From an uncultured Bacilli bacterium (GTDB lineage: Bacteria > Bacillota_I > Bacilli_A > RF39 > UBA660), in contig CAJUKB010000027.1 in assembly GCA_910587325.1 (NCBI GenBank), positions 1 through 16,353 on the forward strand: DNA of 16,353 bases, in the 5' to 3' direction. This document shows, in pieces, positions 1-8,102 of the stretch. The notes below the pieces were generated by a model. That model saw only the letters and a program-made list of their open reading frames with translations. It did no database searches and was not told the DNA's origin. How positions within the stretch are numbered: the first letter of the stretch is position 1; every line of letters begins with the position of its first letter. A program made the translations under genes and the position numbers.

Positions 1-14
1 CTTTTTAGATAATT

Positions 15-509
15 TTAGCATTTTTTCTTCTTTAATTTAATTTCGCAAGATGTCTTATCTAGTTCATCATAAGTGTAAGCAATGCTTGTATTGTTTCCAT
101 ACTGAGAAGACAATAGATTTCCATTATTTTCTTCATATTCATTTGTAACAAGCACTTGATTATTTGCTTTTACTTCTTTGGTATTTAAGAATTCATCATA
201 AATAAAGTTATATTCTTTATTAGGACATATAATTTTAGATAATGTATTGTTATCATTATATTCATAAATTGTTTCTTGCTTATTTTTTTCTACTTTTGTG
301 ATTTGTTCATTAAAATTATAGGTATAATTTGTTGTTTGTTCCATCGGGTCTGTTATGCTATTTACAAGTCCATTTTTTGTATCAATATCATATTGGGTAA
401 CACGACCTAAAGCATCCGTTGTACTTTTAATAAATCTTCCATCACTTGTATACTCTGCAGAAGTTTCTATGTATTTTTTGCTTTCAAATAGTTCTAAATA
501 GAATTGTTA
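15..509 (-). pseudogene. Displaced fragment of an RHS/YD-repeat gene
   Basis: Read on the minus strand, this is a copy of the middle of the large RHS gene at 934-7146, corresponding to its residues 1293-1443 (end of the ricin-like domain and the first YD repeats). Positions 56-392 are identical to 2820-3156; positions 393-509 are about 89% identical to 3157-3273 (13 differences counted by eye). At 507-509 the CAA codon for Gln1292 has become TAA, and recognisable homology stops there, so there is no N-terminal part. At the other end homology stops at 56 and the frame runs 13 more unrelated, lysine-rich codons to a TAA at 15. An internal ATG at 344 would allow a 109-residue product, but no convincing ribosome binding site precedes it. 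I read it as a dead remnant or silent recombination donor. It lies downstream of the RHS gene and its putative immunity gene, a place where orphan RHS pieces commonly collect. Confidence 0.85.
56..392 (-). repeat. Direct repeat copy 1 (identical to 2820-3156)
   Basis: A 337-base stretch identical base for base, in the same orientation, to the segment inside the intact RHS gene. The offset between the copies is 2764 bases. Copies this long and identical in direct orientation could recombine and delete the immunity gene and the RHS 3' end between them. Confidence 0.93.
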
Positions 510-608
510 GAATACATTAATTATAACTTATATATAAATTACAAAAAAGAAGTTGTCATAAATTAGATACTTTACTAATTTTTCGGCAATTTCTTTTAAA
601 CAATAATT

Positions 609-917
609 TCAAATAAAGCCAATTATCATACATATTAACATGAAAATGATTATATCTTTCCATGTTATTTTTTTGTTTTCATCTTTAACTAAAATTGAAG
701 CAATTTTTTTGCCAATTGTTTTTGGTAAATTTAAGAGATTGGAAAGATTATACATAAGTAATATTGTATTGATAATGAGTATTACATAAAATACTATGTC
801 TATTCTTGAAATAAACAATGATAATAGTCGTAAAAATGCTTCAGCAACAAGCCCATTAATTACAATAATGAGTATTAAATCTATAATATTACTAATAGCC
901 TTTCTCTTATTAGGCAT
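609..917 (-). CDS. Small three-helix membrane protein, candidate immunity protein
   Basis: A 102-residue protein if started at the ATG at 917; the ATG at 926 would add three residues (MIK). I prefer 917 because the AAAGG at 927-931 abuts the 926 start but sits about 9 bases from 917. Three hydrophobic segments are visible: roughly residues 11-33, 39-62 and 87-102, the last running to the C-terminus, with lysine-rich stretches between them (for example KDENKK). It has no signal peptide, catalytic motif or family that I recognise. The gene begins right after the RHS stop at 934-936, so the two are almost certainly co-transcribed. In polymorphic-toxin loci the small gene directly after the toxin usually encodes its immunity protein, and membrane immunity proteins are known for membrane-active toxins such as pore-forming colicins. 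The immunity role rests on position and topology only. The stop is TGA. A small holin-like protein is an alternative reading. Confidence 0.7.
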   Translation of the reverse strand: MPNKRKAISNIIDLILIIVINGLVAEAFLRLLSLFISRIDIVFYVILIINTILLMYNLSNLLNLPKTIGKKIASILVKDENKKITWKDIIIFMLICMIIGFI

Positions 918-933
918 TTTTATCATCCTTTCA

Positions 934-3900
934 TTACCAATTAAACCCTATTTTAAAATGTCCACCTAACAATGCATATCCTTCTAAATCTATTCCTATA
1001 AATGTTGTTCCATCATTTGAATTTTCAATAGAGCCACTATAAGAATTACTCAATCCGAATGTTGCATTAACAATGGTATTAGAGCACCCAAGTACTTCCC
1101 ATGGCATTGACATTACATTATCATGAATTCTATTTCCATCATCATAATGTGTTATTTCATATTGAAGTCCAGCTTTTTTTGAATTTATAGACGCAGTAGC
1201 GCCTATTTTGCTTGTTGTAGAATTATATTTTTTATTATTACTTATTCCTGTATTAAATGTTTTATAAGCACCAAATTCTCCTCCTACTGAACCTACTTTT
1301 GCTTTGGCTCCAACTCCAAAGCCAATTCCTGCTTCTACCGTAAAACTATTTTTCACTTTTTGTGCAAATTGACCAATAGAATTAATCATATTATTAACTC
1401 CGCTTTTTGCTTTATTATAAGTATTAGAAACAGCATTTACAGCTTTATTAAGTCCATTTCCAATATTAGCAAGCATATTTTTGAAACTAAAGTTTCCTTC
1501 ACCATCAATATTAGTAATTGGATTATTCTCACAATAAGCATATAAGTTATAGCCTAAATAAGTTTCACTTGTTCCAATTATTCCATCCGCATTAATAAAT
1601 CTTCCCCATAATGGGTTATAGTATCTACTATTTAAATAATATAACTTTGTTTCTTTATCATAATAGTAACTTCTATATCTATATGGATTGATATTTCCTA
1701 TATGGTTTTCATCTTCTATTTCAGTTCCAAGAACATCTTTGATACTGACTATACTTCCATAAGAGTCATATTCATAGGTACATTCTAGTTCATAATTACT
1801 ATTATAGATTCCTAGAATATCTCCTTGATAGTTCTTCTTATAATAATAGGTTTCATTATTATACTGAAATCCTATTAGGTCATTTTCGTCAGTTCTCATA
1901 TAGTATAACACATTTCCTTTTGTTTCTTCAAATAGGATGTTGGAATTCTCTAAAAAGTAGTTTGTTTCTACTCCATTGACTATTTTTTTTGTTCTTATTC
2001 CCTCTTTGTTATAAAAATACTGACTATCAAGCATAGTATTTTGATATCTTTGGAGTTCTCTTATATTCCATGTTAAATTGGTATCTCCTATTTTGGTTGG
2101 ATTTCCTATTTCATCATAAGTAATACTTATATCGTTAAACTTCGTCAATTGGTCTTGCCAATTTAAATTGGAATATTCATAGGTATCTGTTTTTATTAAC
2201 AAACTTGTATTTGATACAAATTCTTCTTTTGTTAGAATATTTCCATTTGTATCATAAATAAACTTATAAGTTTTGTTTAGTTCATAGTTATCGTCTTCTA
2301 TGAGTTCATTAAAGTTATCATATTCATAATGATTTTTTATTTCTCCGTTTTTATAAATATCGGTGATGTTATATAGTTCATCATAGACATATTCATATAG
2401 ATCATTATCAATCTTCATACTTTTTAAAATCATAGAAGTTTTATTTCCATTGGAATAGTATTCGTATTCTATAGGTAGATGATGATTAATAGTTTTATTG
2501 CTTAATCTTCCTAATTCGTCATAAATAAAGTTTACTTCCTGATTATCTAATGTTACTTTTATGATAGAATCATCTTCATCATAGGTATAAGTGATTTCTT
2601 TTACTAAATTTTCTTGTTGGTATTTTTTCTTTGTCACATTATTATTTAGGTCATAATCGTATTCTATACTACCATTATTACATTCATATCTTGATAATCT
2701 TTCTGCTAAATCATAATAATAGTTATACGTTTCATCAATAGAAGTGATTTTCGATAAGTGATTTAGATTATTATAATGATAGTTATAGGTTTTATTATTT
2801 TTGATAAGTGTTTTTATTCTATCTAGTTCATCATAAGTGTAAGCAATGCTTGTATTGTTTCCATACTGAGAAGACAATAGATTTCCATTATTTTCTTCAT
2901 ATTCATTTGTAACAAGCACTTGATTATTTGCTTTTACTTCTTTGGTATTTAAGAATTCATCATAAATAAAGTTATATTCTTTATTAGGACATATAATTTT
3001 AGATAATGTATTGTTATCATTATATTCATAAATTGTTTCTTGCTTATTTTTTTCTACTTTTGTGATTTGTTCATTAAAATTATAGGTATAATTTGTTGTT
3101 TGTTCCATCGGGTCTGTTATGCTATTTACAAGTCCATTTTTTGTATCAATATCATAATTTGTAACACGACCCAAAGCATCCGTTGTACTTTTAATAAATC
3201 TTCCATCACTTGTATATTCTGCAGAAGTTTCAATATATTTCTTACTGTCAAATGGTTCTAAATAAAATTGTTGGTTTACATCTTCTTCAATATATTCACT
3301 ACCAATAAAACTTTTTTCTTCTACTGCTAGACAAAGATTGCTATCTGCTTGTTTAATAGTATAACTTCCATTTTTATTTTCTATAAGTTCAAATTTATTA
3401 TTTAATTCTTTAGAAAGAATAAATTTATTTGTTTTAGAATCTATATTTAAATAAAGTGGAATGACACTACTTTTTATTATATAGTAATTTTCTTCTTTTA
3501 TGATATCCCAACTTTCATTACTACATGTTGGTACTTTTAAAGTTGGCATAAGCCTTTGATAATCAGGGAATAGATATTCATTTGTTGCTTTTAAACGAAT
3601 ATAAAATGATTTCCCGTTTAATTCAGTTGTTTCATTATTTTGAATAATGGTTTTAATTGGATTATTAGATTCATCATATACAAGTTTATTAGAAATTCCT
3701 TTTTTAGAGATTCCTTGCAAGAGTTTTGATGTATCCTTATTATCATATTCAAATTTAAAACTATTTCCTTTTGGCTCAAACGTAGAAATTAATTGATTAT
3801 TTTTGTCATAATGAAATTTACTTACACCTTTATTTTTTCCAAGAGCTACTATTAAGTTCCCTTCTTCATCATAACCATAAGAGTTGTTTTCTAAGTCTTT

Positions 3901-6900
3901 TGTTAAAGTAATGTTTGTGATATAAAAATCATTGGCATTATTTTGAGAAATAAAACTTAAATAAGCATCTTTATAATCTTGTTCAGCTACAAATACAGTT
4001 TGAAAAAATTGCCACTCTGTCGCATGTATATTTAAAATACATGGAATAATACATTCTCCTTCTTCAGTATCCGGATAAGAAAAACTAAGAAGTGCCATAT
4101 TAGAACTTTCCATTCCTGATTCCCTTATCCCTTCGTTTTTGTACCAAAAAGATAAACGATACGTATCATTTGCTTTTCCACTAACAGGAATAAGTTGGTC
4201 AAGTGCTTTAGAAGTATCAGGAGCACAATGCATAAGGAAAGCCTTTTCTCCATTTGGAAGCGTAATTACACCACTTCCATCATTTAAAGTATTCCCTTCA
4301 TTATCTACTGCCCTATAATCCCAACTAATAAGTCCATCTTGGAAATTAGAATTTTCTACTAAGTTATGATAATTGGCTATCTCTCCTTTTTCCAATTGCA
4401 TATCATCTATATAAATAATGCCATTTGGTTCATTTGAAACAAATTTAACATAATAATCTAAATTGTTATTTAAAGTAGTAGAAATAGCATAACGAACAAA
4501 ATCTGAATTTGGATTTATTTTCACTTCTTTAAGTACTTCTTCATTAGAAGAACAAACACATAAAGTAGCCGATTTTTCATTTTTAAAATAAGCACTAAAA
4601 ATATACATTCCTTCTTCTTTTACTTTAGGCAATTTCATAGAGTAAGTCTCATTTACTTTTAAGCTATGTGTTCCACTATGAGCACATTCTGTTGTAATAT
4701 TTAAATTACTATCTTCTTTTTCAAAAGAAGAGTTGTATAAGTAATTATTAGTATATTTCATAGCGGTTGTTTCTAATTGTAATTTGTTTTTTAAATTTGG
4801 CATTGTTCCATCAAAATCACTTGCATATTCCTGTAAAATACCATAACTTTTTTTAAAATCACCATCTGCATCTAAATTCGTAATTCCAATGGTATTTCCT
4901 TGGTCATTAAAGGCATAAGAATTTATTCTTCCTTTATTATCTTTAACACGAGTAACATTAAAGTCGTAAAAAAATTCAAGATAATTTCCTATTCCTTCAT
5001 TGGTTCCTAATTCGCTAATCTTTTTTAAACGATATGGAATATTTTCATAATACTCATATTGCTTTGCAAGACCATTCGTATCTGTTATTTTAGTAAGAAT
5101 ACCTTGATTATTATAATCAAGAGCTATTGTTCCAAATTTATTATTAATTCTTTGAATTTTATCATTATTTTCACCAAATAATGTAATCATAGTTGTAGTG
5201 TATGAACTTGAAATAGTAATATAGCTAAAAGCATCATCAACATAATTGTATTGTATATTAATTTTATTGCCCTCATTATCACAAATAGATGATATTCCAT
5301 CACCAAAATTCAAATTATTTTGAAGCATTTCATCTTCACTAAAACTCGTATCGATATAACCAATTTCTATATAATCTTTATTGGTATTGGTTATTTTACC
5401 CAAAACATATTCATCGTTTTTTGGAAATTGAATACAAATAAATTCTTTTTCATTTCCTTCTTTATCTTTTATAATATAAGTATTATTTCCATTTTGTTTA
5501 ATAGCAGTTAAACCTAAACCATCTTCATCAATAATTTTTGTTTCTCCAATTTGTTCTCCTTTATCATTAAACTCTTTGTATTCCCTAAAATAATGAATTG
5601 TTCCATCTCCATCAATATATTCTAAACATACATTATCAAAATTTACTTCTTTTAAAGTTTCATGATAATTGAATTTAAATCCTTTAGGCATACCATATTT
5701 TTTGTTTAAGATCACATCGTTTGTATTATAGATAAGGTTTAAATTAATTGGAAATTTAGTTCCTAAAGTTTTATTAATTTCAAATACATTGGTTACATTT
5801 CCTGTTAAGTTGTTGATATGGGATTCTCCTCCAGAAAAGCCAATACTTTGATAGGTCATGTAATTTTCCAACCCATTTTGATTACGATACGTAATCATTA
5901 AAAAAGGTTTTGGATTTCCATAATTTTCAATGAATGTATTATTATTTTTGGAGTAATAGCGACACACCTTACCGATTTCTTCTTTAAATTCTTCCGTTTT
6001 CCATTTTAATAAAATTCCATTATTTTTTTCTCCGGCATACCAACGTTTTACTAAATTAGTCAAATTAAATTCATCTATATCATGTTCTATATGATAGCTA
6101 ATTAAGCCACCATTTTCATTTAAATCAGGCATTTTTATTGAATATCTTCCATAAAAGAAATCTTCAATTTTTTCGTTATATTGATTATGCATGCTATTCC
6201 AATTTGCTTTTGCCTCTTCCCATGAAGTATTTATAGCATGTACTTCAATTGTAGGATTACCAAAATCATTATTAATAAAATAAGGATCCATTTCATGAGT
6301 TACTAAACATACTCTTGCATCAACAATATCACAAGCGGTTCCAATCGTTGGAAGATTAAATTTCATAAGGGTACGATAAACAACATTATTGGAATCTACT
6401 CCAACTTTTAACATATCCTGACTATTTCTATTTACATTCGTATCTCCGGGATAGATATAAGTATCAAATATACTATTGTCTTCTTTCATTTCTATAGTAG
6501 GATCTATTGTTAGCGGATATAACTCTTGATTAGTAAAGATAGCATCTTCTATAGAAAAGCTTAATAGATAATCCCCATTACTTTGTTCTAAAATATATTG
6601 GATAGGGTAATTTTGACCATCCTTATCCATTAAAGTTGGTTTGTCAATCTTAAATAAACATATATTATCTTTTAAGACATCAATCAGTCCATTTTCATCT
6701 AATTCTAAAACAAAATTTGTATTGATTCTATAAATTAAATTAACTAAAGAATTATCTATATTTTTTAAAACAATAGTGTCTTTTACTTTGTTATCCATTA
6801 AATCATACCTTATATCTATATTTTTCAATATATTTTGGTAAGTAATGGAATTGTTTAACACTTGAGCTTCTACGTTTTTTTCTATTAAGTCTAAATTTAA

Positions 6901-7146
6901 AAAATGATTCTCTTTTTCAATTTTTAATAAAAAGGGATTTTCACTTGTCTTAGCAAAAGAAATGGAAAAACCATTTTCTTTATTTTTAAAACAATCTCCT
7001 TGCTCAATAATAGTATTATCAATATCCACATATTTTCCATTTTTTAAACAATGTACATCATGGTCATATGCATACAAAGTATATGTTCCATCTTCATTTA
7101 AAAAATGTTTTTCTCTTGGTTTTCTTAAATCAATTATTTCTTTCAT
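934..7146 (-). CDS. Giant RHS/YD-repeat protein, putative polymorphic toxin
   Basis: A 2070-residue protein of the WapA-like RHS class. It starts MKEIIDLRKP with no signal peptide. Regions in order: DNRLRE-like domain about 225-425 (INTSWEEAKANWN, NLTNLVKRWYAG); early RHS strands 430-790; two carbohydrate-binding-module-like beta domains, about 800-920 and 928-1085 (NYLYNSSFE and LVENSNFQDG openings); YD repeats 1090-1170; a ricin-B-like lectin insertion about 1178-1300; many YD repeats 1300-1800 (YDELGRL, YDEIGNPT); and the conserved RHS core end about 1821-1884 (LYYLNSRYYNPLWGRFINADG, then NNPITNIDGEG). The last 185 or so residues are variable: a helical stretch 1886-1935, then a Gly-rich, strand-like domain ending GHFKIGFNW. 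RHS cores normally form a cocoon that encloses a C-terminal toxin. Its ATG lies one base after the collar gene stop (TAGTATG), so translation is probably coupled. I do not recognise the toxin family. Confidence 0.93.
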   Translation of the reverse strand: MKEIIDLRKPREKHFLNEDGTYTLYAYDHDVHCLKNGKYVDIDNTIIEQGDCFKNKENGFSISFAKTSENPFLLKIEKENHFLNLDLIEKNVEAQVLNNSITYQNILKNIDIRYDLMDNKVKDTIVLKNIDNSLVNLIYRINTNFVLELDENGLIDVLKDNICLFKIDKPTLMDKDGQNYPIQYILEQSNGDYLLSFSIEDAIFTNQELYPLTIDPTIEMKEDNSIFDTYIYPGDTNVNRNSQDMLKVGVDSNNVVYRTLMKFNLPTIGTACDIVDARVCLVTHEMDPYFINNDFGNPTIEVHAINTSWEEAKANWNSMHNQYNEKIEDFFYGRYSIKMPDLNENGGLISYHIEHDIDEFNLTNLVKRWYAGEKNNGILLKWKTEEFKEEIGKVCRYYSKNNNTFIENYGNPKPFLMITYRNQNGLENYMTYQSIGFSGGESHINNLTGNVTNVFEINKTLGTKFPINLNLIYNTNDVILNKKYGMPKGFKFNYHETLKEVNFDNVCLEYIDGDGTIHYFREYKEFNDKGEQIGETKIIDEDGLGLTAIKQNGNNTYIIKDKEGNEKEFICIQFPKNDEYVLGKITNTNKDYIEIGYIDTSFSEDEMLQNNLNFGDGISSICDNEGNKINIQYNYVDDAFSYITISSSYTTTMITLFGENNDKIQRINNKFGTIALDYNNQGILTKITDTNGLAKQYEYYENIPYRLKKISELGTNEGIGNYLEFFYDFNVTRVKDNKGRINSYAFNDQGNTIGITNLDADGDFKKSYGILQEYASDFDGTMPNLKNKLQLETTAMKYTNNYLYNSSFEKEDSNLNITTECAHSGTHSLKVNETYSMKLPKVKEEGMYIFSAYFKNEKSATLCVCSSNEEVLKEVKINPNSDFVRYAISTTLNNNLDYYVKFVSNEPNGIIYIDDMQLEKGEIANYHNLVENSNFQDGLISWDYRAVDNEGNTLNDGSGVITLPNGEKAFLMHCAPDTSKALDQLIPVSGKANDTYRLSFWYKNEGIRESGMESSNMALLSFSYPDTEEGECIIPCILNIHATEWQFFQTVFVAEQDYKDAYLSFISQNNANDFYITNITLTKDLENNSYGYDEEGNLIVALGKNKGVSKFHYDKNNQLISTFEPKGNSFKFEYDNKDTSKLLQGISKKGISNKLVYDESNNPIKTIIQNNETTELNGKSFYIRLKATNEYLFPDYQRLMPTLKVPTCSNESWDIIKEENYYIIKSSVIPLYLNIDSKTNKFILSKELNNKFELIENKNGSYTIKQADSNLCLAVEEKSFIGSEYIEEDVNQQFYLEPFDSKKYIETSAEYTSDGRFIKSTTDALGRVTNYDIDTKNGLVNSITDPMEQTTNYTYNFNEQITKVEKNKQETIYEYNDNNTLSKIICPNKEYNFIYDEFLNTKEVKANNQVLVTNEYEENNGNLLSSQYGNNTSIAYTYDELDRIKTLIKNNKTYNYHYNNLNHLSKITSIDETYNYYYDLAERLSRYECNNGSIEYDYDLNNNVTKKKYQQENLVKEITYTYDEDDSIIKVTLDNQEVNFIYDELGRLSNKTINHHLPIEYEYYSNGNKTSMILKSMKIDNDLYEYVYDELYNITDIYKNGEIKNHYEYDNFNELIEDDNYELNKTYKFIYDTNGNILTKEEFVSNTSLLIKTDTYEYSNLNWQDQLTKFNDISITYDEIGNPTKIGDTNLTWNIRELQRYQNTMLDSQYFYNKEGIRTKKIVNGVETNYFLENSNILFEETKGNVLYYMRTDENDLIGFQYNNETYYYKKNYQGDILGIYNSNYELECTYEYDSYGSIVSIKDVLGTEIEDENHIGNINPYRYRSYYYDKETKLYYLNSRYYNPLWGRFINADGIIGTSETYLGYNLYAYCENNPITNIDGEGNFSFKNMLANIGNGLNKAVNAVSNTYNKAKSGVNNMINSIGQFAQKVKNSFTVEAGIGFGVGAKAKVGSVGGEFGAYKTFNTGISNNKKYNSTTSKIGATASINSKKAGLQYEITHYDDGNRIHDNVMSMPWEVLGCSNTIVNATFGLSNSYSGSIENSNDGTTFIGIDLEGYALLGGHFKIGFNW
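2820..3156 (-). repeat. Direct repeat copy 2, inside the RHS gene
   Basis: Codes for RHS residues about 1331-1443 and is identical to 56-392. Just outside, at 3157-3273, the copies drop abruptly to about 89% identity. Confidence 0.93.
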
Positions 7147-7147
7147 A

Positions 7148-7747
7148 CTACGCTACTCTTTTCCAAACATAGACTGCTAAATAAGGTGGCATAGTGCTTG
7201 CCGTACTTGTATTGCCATGATTATGTGGTTGAGAACCACCTGTTGGTATAACTCCTCGGTCGTCTCTTCCAACATATGTACCATCTCCTGTAAAAGGTAT
7301 TCCTGATCCAGAATCCCCACTTCCATTGTGGCTATGATACCAAAGCAAATGACCATGACTTGGTATTTCATCAATGGTTAAAGTATGACTTCCTGTTGTA
7401 TGGTTATGGGTTGCATTTCCACCTATACTTCCGTTTGCATAGGTACTCCCACATGCTAGCAAAAATTTATCTTGAATTTGCTCCCAAGTACCACCTAAGA
7501 TTTCACTTGGATTATAATCATTTACATTCATATAAATCGAGCCGATTGGATACAACATATTTATAGTTGATTGGATAATAGGTTCGATAGTGGTAATTGA
7601 TTTTACATTTAAATTTCCTTCACTATCTAAACCAAAAGTATTATTTTTAGAAGTTAAACACTCTAAAGTTAATTTATTGACTTCTAAATTGACTTTCTCC
7701 CCTTCTTTTGTAAAATTATCTTTAAAATAGTTTTCGTTATTATTCAT
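7148..7747 (-). CDS. Phage tail-collar/baseplate-like protein
   Basis: A 199-residue protein from the ATG at 7747, which has an AGAGG site about 9 bases upstream; a TTG at 7789 in the same frame would add a lysine/arginine-rich stretch and is less likely. The C-terminal two-thirds has the typical tail-collar/microcystin-dependent-protein pattern of Bacillota prophages: MLYPIGSIYMNVNDYNPSEI, GGTWEQIQDKFLLACGS, a His-rich stretch (HNHTTGSHT, IPSHGHLLWYHSHNG), a Gly-rich segment, and the closing MPPYLAVYVWKRVA. The His pairs resemble the metal-binding HxH of short tail fibres. Proteins of this type sit at phage tail tips and bind the host surface. The gene is directly followed, one base after its stop, by the RHS gene, so the two are probably made in fixed proportion. 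No other tail genes are visible. It may form the adhesive part of an RHS-carrying particle or be a phage relic; which is unknown. Confidence 0.88.
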   Translation of the reverse strand: MNNNENYFKDNFTKEGEKVNLEVNKLTLECLTSKNNTFGLDSEGNLNVKSITTIEPIIQSTINMLYPIGSIYMNVNDYNPSEILGGTWEQIQDKFLLACGSTYANGSIGGNATHNHTTGSHTLTIDEIPSHGHLLWYHSHNGSGDSGSGIPFTGDGTYVGRDDRGVIPTGGSQPHNHGNTSTASTMPPYLAVYVWKRVA

Positions 7748-7810
7748 TTTTTCTTTCCTCTCTTTTCTAAAAATTTCCTTTCTTTCCAAAAACCTTTAAC
7801 ATCATTTTAT

Positions 7811-7832
7811 CTACATACTTTTTCTCCTTTCT
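7811..7832 (-). promoter_or_regulatory. Strong ribosome binding site followed by ATG-TAG
   Basis: On the minus strand an AGAAAGGAGAAAAAGT site precedes an ATG at 7816-7814 whose next codon is TAG (7813-7811). It lies in the leader of the collar-RHS operon, about 65 bases before the collar start. It could be a minimal start-stop element that loads or stalls ribosomes, or the trace of a lost gene. No longer reading frame follows it. Confidence 0.4.
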
Positions 7833-7868
7833 GTCTTCAAGAATAATGGCTAAAACTTTTCTAAACAA

Positions 7869-7917
7869 GAAACCAAAAGTTGCTTTTATAAAAAGAAAAA
7901 AGAAACTTTTGGTTTCT
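7869..7917. terminator. Long inverted repeat between divergent operons
   Basis: AGAAACCAAAAGTT at 7869-7882 is exactly complementary to AACTTTTGGTTTCT at 7904-7917, giving a 14-bp stem with a 21-base A/T-rich loop. A short T run follows on the plus strand (to 7920). It sits between the starts of two divergent operons, where a terminator is not expected. It may end a short transcript, shield the operons from each other, or be an operator or attenuator. The inverted repeat is certain; its role is not. Confidence 0.55.
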
Positions 7918-7952
7918 TTTCACAAAAAAAATGTCGTTTTATGCTAAATAAT

Positions 7953-8102
7953 AGAAAGGAGGTAAAAATTAAAAACAAGATAAAAAATGGCTTTTTAATT
8001 TATCAAACGTTTTTAAAAAGAAAAAAGGATGGAAGAAAATACAACAGAATTTTTTTGCACAATTGTTTTAATCATTTCTTGGATTACAGGAAGAATAGCT
8101 AA
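7953..8102 (+). other. Near-perfect ribosome binding site without an ATG; possible ATT-start or decayed small ORF
   Basis: AGAAAGGAGGT at 7953-7963 is an almost ideal Shine-Dalgarno, but at the right distance there is ATT (7968-7970), not ATG/GTG/TTG. From that ATT a 44-codon frame (IKNKIKNGFLIYQTFLKRKK and onward, ending in NS) runs to a TAA at 8100-8102, overlapping the first 70 or so bases of the holin gene in another frame. The holin's own ATG at 8029 has only an AAGG directly touching it, so ribosomes recruited here may reach the holin by coupling or by sliding. Either a small phage gene lost its start, or the site drives translation from a rare start. Confidence 0.4.

Noticed and set aside
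1..21. Possible start of a further minus-strand gene (ATG at 21-19, reading MLKLSKK to the window edge)
   Set aside because: Only seven codons are visible with a purine-rich but unremarkable upstream region; this cannot be judged from the window.
560..581. Small hairpin downstream of the putative immunity gene, as a possible operon terminator
   Set aside because: The stem is only 7 A/T-rich pairs and the T run is about 10 bases away; too weak to call.
609..611. TGA stop of the small membrane gene read as tryptophan (mycoplasma code), extending the protein by about 30 residues
   Set aside because: TGA at 13973-13975 ends the CpsC-like gene in an ATGA overlap with the kinase gene, all conserved Trp positions use TGG, and a full peptidoglycan pathway is present, so the standard code applies.
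934..3300. Possible CRISPR or tandem DNA repeats from the many similar YD-motif codons
   Set aside because: The repeats are degenerate protein motifs of changing spacing inside one open frame, not regular DNA repeats with unique spacers.
7177..7374. 65-codon alternative frame inside the collar gene
   Set aside because: It overlaps the conserved His-rich collar region in another frame and has no independent support.
7744..7805. Short leader peptide frame upstream of the collar gene
   Set aside because: From the ATG at 7805 the frame stops after 12 codons without a well-placed ribosome binding site.
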